From a virus, in IMG/VR virus record IMGVR_UViG_3300001683_000001, positions 1-64,000 of that record: a stretch of DNA of 64,000 nucleotides. One strand, written 5' to 3'. Below are positions 32,579-42,478 of this stretch, piece after piece. The number at the start of each line of letters is the position of its first letter. Position 1 is the stretch's first letter. The notes under the pieces are model-generated. The model was not told the origin of the DNA. It did no database searches and saw only the letters and a program-made list of their open reading frames with translations. Position numbers and translations under genes: made by a program.

Positions 32579-34096
32579 ATGGGCGATTCACTATCCACTC
32601 GACTCTCGATGGAGCAAGCGAAGGAGATAGCCCTCTATCCCGATAGGTGGGCTTGCTTCTTCCGCACCATTGACGGCAAGGAGTTCAGTCTTGCCGAGCG
32701 ACCCTACCTCATTGAGATTTATCGGCACTTCACACCCAAGATGAAAAACAACAAGGCGAAGATAATCCTGTTGAAATGTTCGCGCAAAGTGGAGAAGACC
32801 GAAACCCTCTGCAACATCCTGATGTATGGCCTCCTGAACATCCCCTACTTCAACGCCGTCTATACGGCTCCACGACAGCCGCAGGTCACACGCTTCGTGG
32901 AGGAACGACTCAACGGCGCGCTCATGTCCAGCATCAACGATGGGTGTCTGATGCGACCTCGCATCAAGCAATCTGTGAGCCATCAGACCTTTGATGTCGG
33001 AGCGCGGAACTACAACCACTTCTACGCCTACTCCAATTGGGGTGATGCACACGCTCTGCTCGGCATCGAGGGCGACCTCTGTTGCATAGACGAATATCAG
33101 GACTCAGGTGCGGATGTTCTGCCGATGCTGTTGGAGATATTGGCGATGTCTGATTTCAAGTGGGTGTTGATTAGCGGAACGGCGCGAGAACAGGGGTCGT
33201 CATTTTGGAAATTATGGGAGCAATCCACGAAGGGAGAGTGGGATGGAGAGAAGTGGAGTCACGGTGAGAGCGAGGACGACATCATGGGCTATCACATCAA
33301 CCAATTGATGCACCCCGACATCACACAGGAAGACCTCGATATGAAGAAGCGAACCTACACTCCACGCCGATTCGCTAACGAGGTCATGGGCGAGTTCTTC
33401 GCGGGAGCCACGAAGCCCCTGACCTTCGACGAAGTTCTCGGAACATTGGACAAAGAGCGAGAGGTAGTCAAAGGTGTGAAGCCTCCTGATGAAACCGTGA
33501 TGGGAGTGGATTGGGGCAATCAGACAACGGTGATGATAATGAACGCCGAGGGAGATATTCTCAACGCGGTCAAATTAGACAGTCGTGCTGACCATGATGA
33601 TGACGAGGTGGAGAGAATCAAGGAACTCATCCTCCGCTACAATTGCACTCAGGTTGTGTGCGACATTGGCTTCGGCGCGAGGCAGGTCAAGGAACTCCAA
33701 CGAGAGTTCGGGGAGAGGGTCAAGTCGTGCTACTACTCAAGCCGTCCAATGACCCCCTTTGAATATAAAAAACGGGATAATAATCGGAACCTCATCTTCA
33801 TGTGCGTCGTGGACAGAACATCCTACATCGAGGACACCATCGAGGCCATCAAGAATGGGGAAGTCACAATCCCATACGCTACGACAGAATTGGAGTGGGT
33901 CATCCATGAGTGGACAGCCCTGAACTCGTCAGCGGAGAACGACTTGCTCAACACGCGCCCTGTGCGTGGTCAGACCTTGACTAAGTTCGGCAGGGACGGG
34001 GATGACCACGCCTTCCATGCGTTGCTCTATGCGAGGCTCGCGTTGGGCTTCGTCATGGACTCAGGTCTTCCGCAGATACGAGTCTTCGGAGAATAG
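32579..34096 (+). CDS. terL: Terminase large subunit
   Basis: 505 residues. The ATPase half has a deviant Walker A, CSRKVEKTE (Lys73), with Glu in place of the usual Gly, and Walker B CCIDEYQ (Asp171, Glu172). The nuclease half has GVDWG, VCDIGFG and GDDHAFHALLYA, which supply the acidic residues of the RNase-H-like site. This motor pumps DNA into the prohead and cuts it. It stands apart from the head genes, separated from the portal by the whole tail module. A small-subunit gene was not recognised. Confidence 0.85.
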   Translation: MGDSLSTRLSMEQAKEIALYPDRWACFFRTIDGKEFSLAERPYLIEIYRHFTPKMKNNKAKIILLKCSRKVEKTETLCNILMYGLLNIPYFNAVYTAPRQPQVTRFVEERLNGALMSSINDGCLMRPRIKQSVSHQTFDVGARNYNHFYAYSNWGDAHALLGIEGDLCCIDEYQDSGADVLPMLLEILAMSDFKWVLISGTAREQGSSFWKLWEQSTKGEWDGEKWSHGESEDDIMGYHINQLMHPDITQEDLDMKKRTYTPRRFANEVMGEFFAGATKPLTFDEVLGTLDKEREVVKGVKPPDETVMGVDWGNQTTVMIMNAEGDILNAVKLDSRADHDDDEVERIKELILRYNCTQVVCDIGFGARQVKELQREFGERVKSCYYSSRPMTPFEYKKRDNNRNLIFMCVVDRTSYIEDTIEAIKNGEVTIPYATTELEWVIHEWTALNSSAENDLLNTRPVRGQTLTKFGRDGDDHAFHALLYARLALGFVMDSGLPQIRVFGE

Positions 34097-34113
34097 ACGA
34101 ATCTGACCCGATT

Positions 34114-34160
34114 AGAAGCCCATAGAGCGCGTCGGAGATGCTCAGGGGGTATCGGGAGGG
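34114..34160 (+). repeat. Repeat B fragment
   Basis: Carries CCCATAGAGCGCGTCGGAGA, the left arm of repeat B, without a complete right arm. It lies after the terminase stop. Confidence 0.45.
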
Positions 34161-34193
34161 GCAAGAGCGACAACAACCTCTACGACCCCTTCA

Positions 34194-34208
34194 TTGAAGA
34201 CGGTGGGG
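34194..34208 (+). promoter_or_regulatory. Motif D, 16 bases before ATG 34225
   Basis: TTGAAGACGGTGGGG. One base differs from the consensus (TTCAAG to TTGAAG). Confidence 0.6.
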
Positions 34209-34224
34209 CATTTCCTCCCTGTTC

Positions 34225-35964
34225 ATGCCGTTGGTGAAGATTACCATCCCGTCGAAGTCCAATCTACCTGACCTGTGGGAAGACATCCAACCGGACTTCC
34301 CCATGCCGTCACCACGACCATACCAAGCAGAATCACTCTCGGTCATTAAGTGGGCGTTGGACAACGACGACTTCGACAACATCGTCGTCCAAGCACCGAC
34401 CGGCATCGGGAAGTCGGCCATCGCCATGACGATGCAGAAGTGGTTCCAATCGGCATACCTGCTCACTCCGACGCTCGGCCTGACTCAGCAGTATCGTCGT
34501 GACTATGGGAACATGATGAAGGAGGTCAAGGGACGAGCGAACTTCCCCTGTTGGGTGCGAACCGGCGATGCCGCCAACGCTCCCTGTTGGACGAGCAGGG
34601 GAGTCTGTCCTCACACCAAGCGGGATGACCCATGTCCCTACTACGAGCAGAAGTATGAGGCGGCTGACGCGAGGCTCACCCTGTCGAACCCTGCCTACCT
34701 GTTCCGAGTGATTCAGGGCGACACCCTGTTCGACCAGCGGGACTTCGCCATCATTGACGAGGCTCACAACATGGAGCCGTTCCTACTCGACTTGTTTGAG
34801 GTTCGCATAACCCTCAAGGACTACACGATGGTCTTCGGTCCTCGCGCGAACTTCCCCATGCACTACCACCCTGCTGATTGGGTCGAGCCTCTCACCGAGA
34901 TGAGGAAGTCAGCGGAGTTCGGGATAGCGGCGGCAGAGGACAGCGGCGATGATGTCGCGCTCGACAAGTTCCGCGCTCTGCTCGACAAGACCTCGGTTGC
35001 GATTGAACTGCTCAGGAACCCGAACCAAGTGGTCGTCGAGAACGAGAGCGACAGGGCTGGTCGCTATCTGAAAATCAAACCAATCCGAGTCAAGGAAATC
35101 GCCGCTGAACGGTTGGAGCAAATCTCTCGGAAGCGCATCTTCCTATCAGCCACCATCCTCGACATAGACACCTTCCTGAATAACCTCGGATTGGAGTCCC
35201 AACGAACCCTCTATGTGAACATCACACAGTCACCCTTCCCACCTCAGAACTTCAACATCCACATCGCTCCCTGCGGTTCGATGTCCTACGCCAAGCGAGC
35301 CAAATCTCTGCCTCGCCAAATCAACGCCATCGCCGCCATCATGGAACGGTTCCCACACAAACGCGGGGTCATCCTCCCACACAGCCACGCCATCCGCACA
35401 GAGATAGTGGAGAGCCTCAAGGAGAGGGGCTATGGAGATAGGGTCATCACTCACGGCTCAGACCCCAAAGGTCGCAAGGCCGCGCTCCGAGAGTTCTTTG
35501 AGAATCCGGCTGACGACCTCGTTCTCATCAGCACCTATGTCGGGGAGGGATTCGACTTCAAGGGAAGGCTGGCGGAGTGGCTGGTCATCTGCAAGATTCC
35601 CTACCTCCCAATCAAGGGCGATGCCGTCATCGAGATGCGGATGCAAGAGGACGAGCATGAGTGGCGAGCCAAGCATGAAGGCTCTCCCAAGTGTCCCTAC
35701 GAGCCTCCATCGAAATACTCCAACGGCCTCTGTGGTTCCTTCTCCTGTCCGGCTCCCTGCAAGGCGTGGTATCGTCTGCAAACCGCCCTCAAGTTAGTGC
35801 AGGGTGCTGGTCGGATTATCCGAAGCCCGACCGACCGAGGACACCTGTTCATCCTCGATGGTTCTTGGGAGCGATTCGCCCGTCAGAATACGCACCTGTT
35901 CCCGGCGTGGTTCCGCAACGGTATCACCGATTGCCCGGTGTGGTTGAAGCGGCACACGGTTTAG
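34225..35964 (+). CDS. XPD/DinG-like superfamily 2 helicase
   Basis: 579 residues. Motif I APTGIGKSA (Lys63), motif II IIDEAHN (Asp178) and motif VI QGAGRIIRS near residue 530. Between motifs I and II are four spaced cysteines (PCW, APCW, VCP, PCP at about residues 112-135), the expected place of the iron-sulfur cluster in XPD/DinG proteins. These are 5'-3' DNA helicases used in repair and replication. A further Cys set near residue 490 is unusual. First gene of a D-motif operon. Confidence 0.8.
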   Translation: MPLVKITIPSKSNLPDLWEDIQPDFPMPSPRPYQAESLSVIKWALDNDDFDNIVVQAPTGIGKSAIAMTMQKWFQSAYLLTPTLGLTQQYRRDYGNMMKEVKGRANFPCWVRTGDAANAPCWTSRGVCPHTKRDDPCPYYEQKYEAADARLTLSNPAYLFRVIQGDTLFDQRDFAIIDEAHNMEPFLLDLFEVRITLKDYTMVFGPRANFPMHYHPADWVEPLTEMRKSAEFGIAAAEDSGDDVALDKFRALLDKTSVAIELLRNPNQVVVENESDRAGRYLKIKPIRVKEIAAERLEQISRKRIFLSATILDIDTFLNNLGLESQRTLYVNITQSPFPPQNFNIHIAPCGSMSYAKRAKSLPRQINAIAAIMERFPHKRGVILPHSHAIRTEIVESLKERGYGDRVITHGSDPKGRKAALREFFENPADDLVLISTYVGEGFDFKGRLAEWLVICKIPYLPIKGDAVIEMRMQEDEHEWRAKHEGSPKCPYEPPSKYSNGLCGSFSCPAPCKAWYRLQTALKLVQGAGRIIRSPTDRGHLFILDGSWERFARQNTHLFPAWFRNGITDCPVWLKRHTV

Positions 35965-35969
35965 CACAG

Positions 35970-35984
35970 TTCAAGACGGTGGGG
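35970..35984 (+). promoter_or_regulatory. Motif D, 15 bases before ATG 36000
   Basis: TTCAAGACGGTGGGG, starting six bases after the helicase stop. Confidence 0.65.
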
Positions 35985-35999
35985 ATTGACCATACTTGC

Positions 36000-37157
36000 A
36001 TGAATGCGGGAGTCCTCCAACGACAGGCGGCTCGATGGAAGCGTCAGGCGGATGCTGGCGAAATGCCTGAGGAACTATTCCGAGTCATCGCCAAAGGAAC
36101 CAGCGGGACTGAGAAGCGACAGGTGACTAACCTCGCTCGCGTGTCGAGAATCGTCGCATCCAATGGAACCATCAGACCCTACGACGAGTTCAAGCACGAT
36201 TGGAATTATGAACGCTCCTTTTACGGGACTCACGACACATGCGAACTATGCGGGAAGAACCCCATCGTAGAGAATTGTGTCTTGCTCGACATGGAGGCCG
36301 ACAATCGAATCATCATCGGGAATGTATGCGTCTATCGCTACATGGAAATTGAGGTGGACGGAATCACACTCAAGGGAGAGGACAAAGAGAAGTTTTTGCG
36401 AGAGAACATGAACAGGGCGAAGACCGACCATCGCCGCGCTCAGTTCGCCTCCAATTGGCCCACCATGCTCACCGACCTCAAACGATACGAGGACTTGATG
36501 ACGAGCCGGTATTGGAGCAACGGTAGAAAGACCCCCAAGAGCAAGGAGTGGGAGTCCCTCCATAGGTGTGCTGTGAATCGCATGGCGAAACATGGGTATC
36601 TCGGTCCCAAGATGATAGGGCGATGGGAAGTCTTCATGGAAAATGCCGAGGTCAATCTCAGAGCGTGGAACGAGGAACAGGAAGTGCTGGCCGAGGAACG
36701 AAGGATTCGACATGAGCAAGACCAGCAGAGGCGGAAAAAATTGGCTCAGGAACTCAACCAAAAGCGGAACGAATGGAACGCGCTGGCGGATGAGTGGAAC
36801 GAGAAGGCTCAGGGGGTCGAGCGTGGCTTCAACGATTGGGAGCGACGAATGGTTCCGAAGGTGGTTCAGATGATTCGATATACAGGTCCCGCTACTCTCC
36901 GGGGAGGGTATCTGACTTTCCATGATGAAGTCGTGGCGAAGACCTCACTTCAATCAGGGTCTTACGACAGTTCAAATCCACAGGTCAAGGAACTCCAAGA
37001 GTGGAGTCAAGAGGCTGGCTTCCTCAACGCATGGGAGGCATTGTTCATCGAGTCGGTGACGGTGCGATTGATGTGTGGGCGAGTCCTGTCTGAGAAGCAA
37101 GAGGAAATCGTCAGTAGAATCCGAGCCAAGTGGAAGCATCGGGTGACTCCGGCATGA
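36000..37157 (+). CDS. Unknown protein with zinc site and coiled coil
   Basis: 385 residues from ATG 36000, fixed by motif D. TCELCGK near residue 84 and IGNVCVYRY later form a zinc site of the same general style as the DUF6011-like protein at 7024. Residues 220-290 are a long charged coiled coil. No enzyme motif seen. Overlaps the next start by four bases. A role in replication or transcription is suggested only by the promoter class. Confidence 0.55.
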   Translation: MNAGVLQRQAARWKRQADAGEMPEELFRVIAKGTSGTEKRQVTNLARVSRIVASNGTIRPYDEFKHDWNYERSFYGTHDTCELCGKNPIVENCVLLDMEADNRIIIGNVCVYRYMEIEVDGITLKGEDKEKFLRENMNRAKTDHRRAQFASNWPTMLTDLKRYEDLMTSRYWSNGRKTPKSKEWESLHRCAVNRMAKHGYLGPKMIGRWEVFMENAEVNLRAWNEEQEVLAEERRIRHEQDQQRRKKLAQELNQKRNEWNALADEWNEKAQGVERGFNDWERRMVPKVVQMIRYTGPATLRGGYLTFHDEVVAKTSLQSGSYDSSNPQVKELQEWSQEAGFLNAWEALFIESVTVRLMCGRVLSEKQEEIVSRIRAKWKHRVTPA

Positions 37158-37444
37158 CGAGATTCCTTCTCGACAAGGACATCCCGAAGGCGGTCCTGAC
37201 TCCACACAATCGCAATCTCGGTCAGGTCGCACGCGAGGCTCCTGTCTATGGGATTGCAGTTCTCGATGTCTGTCCCAATCCAAACTGCCGCCGAGATGGT
37301 CCGATGGACGCTCTCATGCTCGGACCTCTGAACCTGTGGCCGAACATGGCGGTGGTCTGTGGCGACGAGGGATGTGGAGTTCATTGGGTGATGGTCGGAG
37401 TGCCGCCTGAGAAGACCCAATGGATTCTGTCCGAAAACGAATGA
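37154..37444 (+). CDS. Small zinc-ribbon protein
   Basis: 96 residues. CPNPNC near residue 45 and CGDEGC near residue 73 make a four-Cys zinc ribbon. The start overlaps the stop of the upstream gene, so it shares the D-motif transcript. No family recognised. Confidence 0.55.
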   Translation: MTRFLLDKDIPKAVLTPHNRNLGQVAREAPVYGIAVLDVCPNPNCRRDGPMDALMLGPLNLWPNMAVVCGDEGCGVHWVMVGVPPEKTQWILSENE

Positions 37445-37468
37445 CCGTCCGGTGTGCCGACCTCTCAG

Positions 37469-37563
37469 CGTCACCGGTGACGAGAACTCGGTTCCATACC
37501 GATTTGGGAATGTTCTGTGGAACATGCCCGGTCCTCGCGTGAGCGCATGCGCGCGCGCGTGAG
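37469..37563. repeat. CGTCACCGGTGACG palindrome and repeat A copy
   Basis: A perfect 14-base palindrome at 37469-37482 precedes ATGTTCTGTGGAACAT (37510-37525) and the CG segment CCTCGCGTGAGCGCATGCGC... to GTGAGG. TCACCGGTGA also occurs beside the repeat A copy at 39080. Confidence 0.75.
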
Positions 37564-37569
37564 GCGCAA

Positions 37570-37650
37570 GGGACCTCGGTGTAGTCAGAAATCGGGTTTT
37601 CAGGCTCCAAAACCATTGATTTACCCTATTCATTGATAAGGGAGAGGCCC
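37570..37650 (+). promoter_or_regulatory. Element C promoter of the second zincin operon
   Basis: GTAGTCAGAAATCGGG, AACCATTGATTTACCCTAT (CCCTAT 37624-37629), TCATTGAT, AAGGGAGAGGCC. One base is missing in the right arm of the dyad compared with the other three copies. Confidence 0.7.
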
Positions 37651-37653
37651 CCC

Positions 37654-37676
37654 CTGCTCTCGCTATGCGAGAGCAG
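37654..37676 (+). promoter_or_regulatory. Start-codon hairpin of the second zincin operon
   Basis: CTGCTCTCG-CTATG-CGAGAGCAG: nine perfect pairs with ATG 37665 as the last three loop bases. Same loop as the minus-strand operon at 13045, different stem. Confidence 0.75.
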
Positions 37677-38060
37677 ATTTCAACCCACGCCCTACAAAGA
37701 GCAGACAGCAGACTCGTCGGTGACGAGGCTGAAATCGTGCGCCAAGCGGTGCGCGACGCCATCCGCCGCTACCCCGGCAAGTCCGTCGGAGTCATCGCTC
37801 ACCGACTGAACTCACAGCGCAACGAGGCATGGGGTCAGACCAGCAACGGAGATTGCGTCGTAGCCATCGTCCGAGGCGGCTCGGTGAAGACAATCTACCT
37901 GCGCCGAGCCACACAGACCTTCGACCTCTCCGTCAGCCGCACCGATGTCTTGGTGGATATGACCGGGACTGTCCTCTCCAAGCCCATCGTTGGGCGCGGC
38001 CACCAGCCTCGCCGCAACGACGAGCCAAAGAACATCTTCATCATGAACAGGAGGAACTGA
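37665..38060 (+). CDS. Unknown protein before the second zincin
   Basis: 131 residues. Helical first half (ALQRADSRLVGDEAEIVRQA, VRDAIRRYPG), then strands GDCVVAIVRGGSVKTIYLRR and a basic disordered end. The small alpha/beta shape recalls some single-domain toxins, but no firm match can be made. First gene after promoter C; the zincin follows two bases after its stop. Confidence 0.5.
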   Translation: MREQISTHALQRADSRLVGDEAEIVRQAVRDAIRRYPGKSVGVIAHRLNSQRNEAWGQTSNGDCVVAIVRGGSVKTIYLRRATQTFDLSVSRTDVLVDMTGTVLSKPIVGRGHQPRRNDEPKNIFIMNRRN

Positions 38061-38062
38061 AC

Positions 38063-38881
38063 ATGAGCAACACAAACCCCCTCTGCACCTACAACGACAT
38101 GGGTGACTTCGGCAAGCGGGACTACGGCTCGGTGGATGAATACGAAGCCAGCGATTCTTGCCTGACGGTCATTCACAATAGGACGACCTCGACCGGCGAC
38201 CAACCTGCTAACATCGGAGTCCTTGCAGACTACTGTGTGGAGGCGTTCAGGAACCTCGGAATGTCCGAGCGCAGAATCGACGAGCAAGTGATTCGCCTCA
38301 CCTTCCTCCGACAAGCCGACCAAGAGGACTTCAACGAGGAAGCGAACACGGCTGGCGACGAATGGTGTGGGGTGTGTAATTCTTCCCAATTAGGAAGCAT
38401 GACCTTTGAACACCACATCTTCCTAATCACCAACGGAGGTCACGAAGCCAACGACGACGAGATAAACTTGGAAGAAGTCATGCGGTGCTTGACTCACGAA
38501 CTTGTTCATGCCGCACAGGCCGCGAAGGACACCCTCCACTACACATGGTTCCCTGTGAGGGGAGTGTGCAAGATTCGCTTCATGGACGGCAACGGGATTC
38601 AGAAGGCTTGGGACGATGGCGTGGGAAGCCTCGACTACTACGACAGAGCATGGGAGTGGGAGGCATACGCCAAGCAGACCAACCTGATGCTGACCATCTT
38701 CGACACGACCTCTATCCGAATCACGAATCTCGTCGTGGAAAACATCCGCCCCGAAACCCGCGAGGATATGTTCGTGGGAGCATGGAACGCCTTCATCGGA
38801 GGCGAGGTAGTCAGCCAAGCATCTGAGCAGGGACAGTTCCTCCGAACGGCCCTATGCTCCCGCCGCGCCCGTTCTTGCTGA
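38063..38881 (+). CDS. HExxH zinc metallopeptidase, paralogue 2
   Basis: 272 residues, start supported by GGAGGAA. THELVHAAQ holds the zinc site (His145, Glu146, His149); RAWEWEAYAK offers the third ligand Glu. It matches the protein at 31435-32208 through the core and differs at both ends. Last gene of its operon; followed by repeat B. Having two such paralogues under the same special promoter argues that they act together or on related targets. Confidence 0.75.
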   Translation: MSNTNPLCTYNDMGDFGKRDYGSVDEYEASDSCLTVIHNRTTSTGDQPANIGVLADYCVEAFRNLGMSERRIDEQVIRLTFLRQADQEDFNEEANTAGDEWCGVCNSSQLGSMTFEHHIFLITNGGHEANDDEINLEEVMRCLTHELVHAAQAAKDTLHYTWFPVRGVCKIRFMDGNGIQKAWDDGVGSLDYYDRAWEWEAYAKQTNLMLTIFDTTSIRITNLVVENIRPETREDMFVGAWNAFIGGEVVSQASEQGQFLRTALCSRRARSC

Positions 38882-38883
38882 TT

Positions 38884-39095
38884 CCGGGTCAATAGAGGCC
38901 CCATAGAGGCCGTCTGACGCTCAGGACGCCCCGATACAGCCCTAATGCCCTCAACGCGCTCTGCACCCGCTCCCTCGCACTCGCCTCTGCGAGCGCACAT
39001 CTGCGCCCACCCGCCCCTACGCGAGCGCATACCCGCGCGTGCGCGCCCACGCTCGCGCGCACACGCGAGAGAATCGCTCATGTTCCACAGAACAC
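38884..39095. repeat. Repeat B copy followed by long CG stretch and repeat A
   Basis: CTGATTCCGGGTCAATAGAG and CCCCATAGAGGCCGTC are inverted relative to the 58600 copy. Then CAACGCGCTCTG, about 100 bases of CG-alternating sequence, and ATGTTCCACAGAAC (palindrome 39080-39095, last base changed). No gene on either strand in 38884-39152. Confidence 0.7.
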
Positions 39096-39152
39096 GACCG
39101 GTTCCGTCACCGGTGACTTTCGGAACCACTCACAACAGACATCGCCCTCTCC

Positions 39153-39167
39153 TTCAAGACGGTGGGA
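39153..39167 (+). promoter_or_regulatory. Motif D, 17 bases before ATG 39185
   Basis: TTCAAGACGGTGGGA, exact match to the consensus. Confidence 0.65.
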
Positions 39168-39184
39168 GTCACACGCTGGTTGGT

Positions 39185-41182
39185 ATGGCCGATGAGGAAG
39201 GTGATGGAATCGAGGTCATCCAATCCACCGATAGCGCAAGCAAGTTCTCGGTGGTGGTGACGGACAATGAAGTCGTTCTCATCTTCCTCTCGTCCACGAA
39301 AGGTCGCATGGACTTCTCGGTCGAGATTGACGGCACTCCACACGGCAAGGTCAATCTCCTTTCACAGCACAGCATCGCGCGGCTCGCGGGAGCCGTCGGC
39401 ATCAGCCCGAAGGTGAAGGATGAGTTCAAGACGACGATGCTCAAAGTCGGAGTAGTCCTTCGTGATGGAACCTACACACCCGCACCGGAATCACAGGCCG
39501 AGAACGAGATGGAATCCTTCATCGGGGAGGACTCGACATTAGGAGCAATCCAACCGAAGACGATTGATGAGTTCCTCGGCTCCAATCTCCTAATTGACCG
39601 CATCAACAAGATACTCCACCAATCCCGAACCAGCCCCTTCATCGGTGACGATGCGAACCTCATGCTGACCTTCTTCGTCATCGTATCGTGCAAGACCGCC
39701 AGCCCTCTCAATCTTGAGATGGTCGCGGTGTCGGCGGCGGGGAAGACCTACATGGTTCTCACCGCACGCAACGGAGTTCCCAAGTCTATGTGCATGGTGC
39801 TGGCTGGCGCGTCCCGCGAGGCTCTGAAATACGACTACGATGAAGTAGATGAGCAAGGGAACTTCATCATCAATGTGGATGGGAAGTGTATCATCATCTT
39901 GGAGAAGGATGAGTCGTCAGCATTCGTGCGGAAGATGAAGCCGTTGATGAGTGGTGACGACGATGAACTAATTTGGAAAACCCCGATGAAGAACGACCTC
40001 ACCGGCGAGATAGAAACGCGGGACTTCATCATCCGAGGCCAGCCCTCGTTCATCACCCTGACCACGCGCAATCCCCGCGAGCAAGAGCAGGTCACTCGAC
40101 AATTGCTGATGACTCCTGATACTACACAGGGCAAGGTGAAGGCTGTCGTCGGGAACTCCCTACTTGCGAAGGCTCGCCCCGAAGACTTCTCTGTCCACCC
40201 TGACCTGAAACTACTCCAAGCCTCGATGCTGTCGTTGGGGAAGTATCGAATCCGCAACATCTTCGCTCCCCTCATGGCTGAGTTCTTCCCCTCCAAAAGC
40301 GCGCAGCACCAGCGCGACATCAACAAGGTGCTGTCCATCATAGATTCCATCACTCTCATCCATCAGAAGCAACGCCCCATCGAGAGCGATGCTAATGGCG
40401 ACTTCCTCCTATCTTCGGTCGAGGACAATGTGATTGGATTGATGTTCGCTGACCTCGTTCTGAGAGCCAGCCTATCCGGTGTTCCTGACGACTCATGGAT
40501 GATATTCCAGCAGATGCAAGAGATGGTCGAAGCCAAGAAGTCGCTGACGATTGATGGGATGCTCCAATGGCTCCACATCAACGCCGTCAATGTGTCTAAG
40601 AACGGACTCAAGGAGAAGCATCTCCCAACGCTTGAGGACATTGGCTTAATCGAAGTGGCTCGTCGAGGTGGAGGTAGGGGTGGAGGACGCAAGACCTACC
40701 GAATCGTGAAGACGCGAGAGGCCATGTCCAGCAGGTATGCACTCGCGCCTCTATTCATTGAGGGTGTGCGTCGGGCGTTGCCTAACCTAATGGAAGATTT
40801 TGACGACATCCTCGCCCGGTGTGACCCTCCCAATACCGGAAGGAATCTTGCCTATGGAGAAGCCAAGATTCTGAAATCTCTCGGCTGTTCCAACAAGGAC
40901 CAATCGCGGGTCATGCGTGCGCTCGTTCTACCAAGCTATCTCAGACCTACGAACACCGATACGATGCTATGGGATGCTATGAAAGATGCCAAGTTCCGTG
41001 ACCTCTGCTTCTCCGGCAAATCATGGCTCGACGATGGTCTGACCGACGATGCGACTGAGGCATTGGCGAGTCGTAGAGAAATCGAGAGCGACATCCAAGA
41101 AGCGAGTCGTGATGAAAGTCTGAGTATTGATGCCGACCTGTGGGAGAACATCGCAGAGGCTCACTATTCCGATACCGAATAA
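39185..41182 (+). CDS. P-loop ATPase with winged-helix end, possible replicative helicase
   Basis: 665 residues. AVSAAGKTY (Lys187) is a Walker A; CIIILEKDES at about residue 240 looks like Walker B; RGQPSFITLTTRN about 60 residues on resembles a sensor strand. Residues 460-510 (LTIDGMLQWLHINAVN ... LPTLEDIGLIEVARRGGG) form a winged-helix unit. It heads the operon for the SSB-like, Sak4-like and nuclease genes and no other replicative helicase is seen, so a helicase role is likely but unproven. It could instead be a primase-associated ATPase. Confidence 0.5.
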   Translation: MADEEGDGIEVIQSTDSASKFSVVVTDNEVVLIFLSSTKGRMDFSVEIDGTPHGKVNLLSQHSIARLAGAVGISPKVKDEFKTTMLKVGVVLRDGTYTPAPESQAENEMESFIGEDSTLGAIQPKTIDEFLGSNLLIDRINKILHQSRTSPFIGDDANLMLTFFVIVSCKTASPLNLEMVAVSAAGKTYMVLTARNGVPKSMCMVLAGASREALKYDYDEVDEQGNFIINVDGKCIIILEKDESSAFVRKMKPLMSGDDDELIWKTPMKNDLTGEIETRDFIIRGQPSFITLTTRNPREQEQVTRQLLMTPDTTQGKVKAVVGNSLLAKARPEDFSVHPDLKLLQASMLSLGKYRIRNIFAPLMAEFFPSKSAQHQRDINKVLSIIDSITLIHQKQRPIESDANGDFLLSSVEDNVIGLMFADLVLRASLSGVPDDSWMIFQQMQEMVEAKKSLTIDGMLQWLHINAVNVSKNGLKEKHLPTLEDIGLIEVARRGGGRGGGRKTYRIVKTREAMSSRYALAPLFIEGVRRALPNLMEDFDDILARCDPPNTGRNLAYGEAKILKSLGCSNKDQSRVMRALVLPSYLRPTNTDTMLWDAMKDAKFRDLCFSGKSWLDDGLTDDATEALASRREIESDIQEASRDESLSIDADLWENIAEAHYSDTE

Positions 41183-41196
41183 GCAAGCCCGCTTTG

Positions 41197-41211
41197 TTCA
41201 TAACGGTGGGA
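41197..41211 (+). promoter_or_regulatory. Motif D variant, 17 bases before ATG 41229
   Basis: TTCATAACGGTGGGA. The middle differs (CATAA for CAAGA) but spacing is kept. Confidence 0.6.
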
Positions 41212-41228
41212 GTCTGTGGTCGATAGTC

Positions 41229-42476
<1,248 letters not shown>

Positions 42477-42478
42477 GC

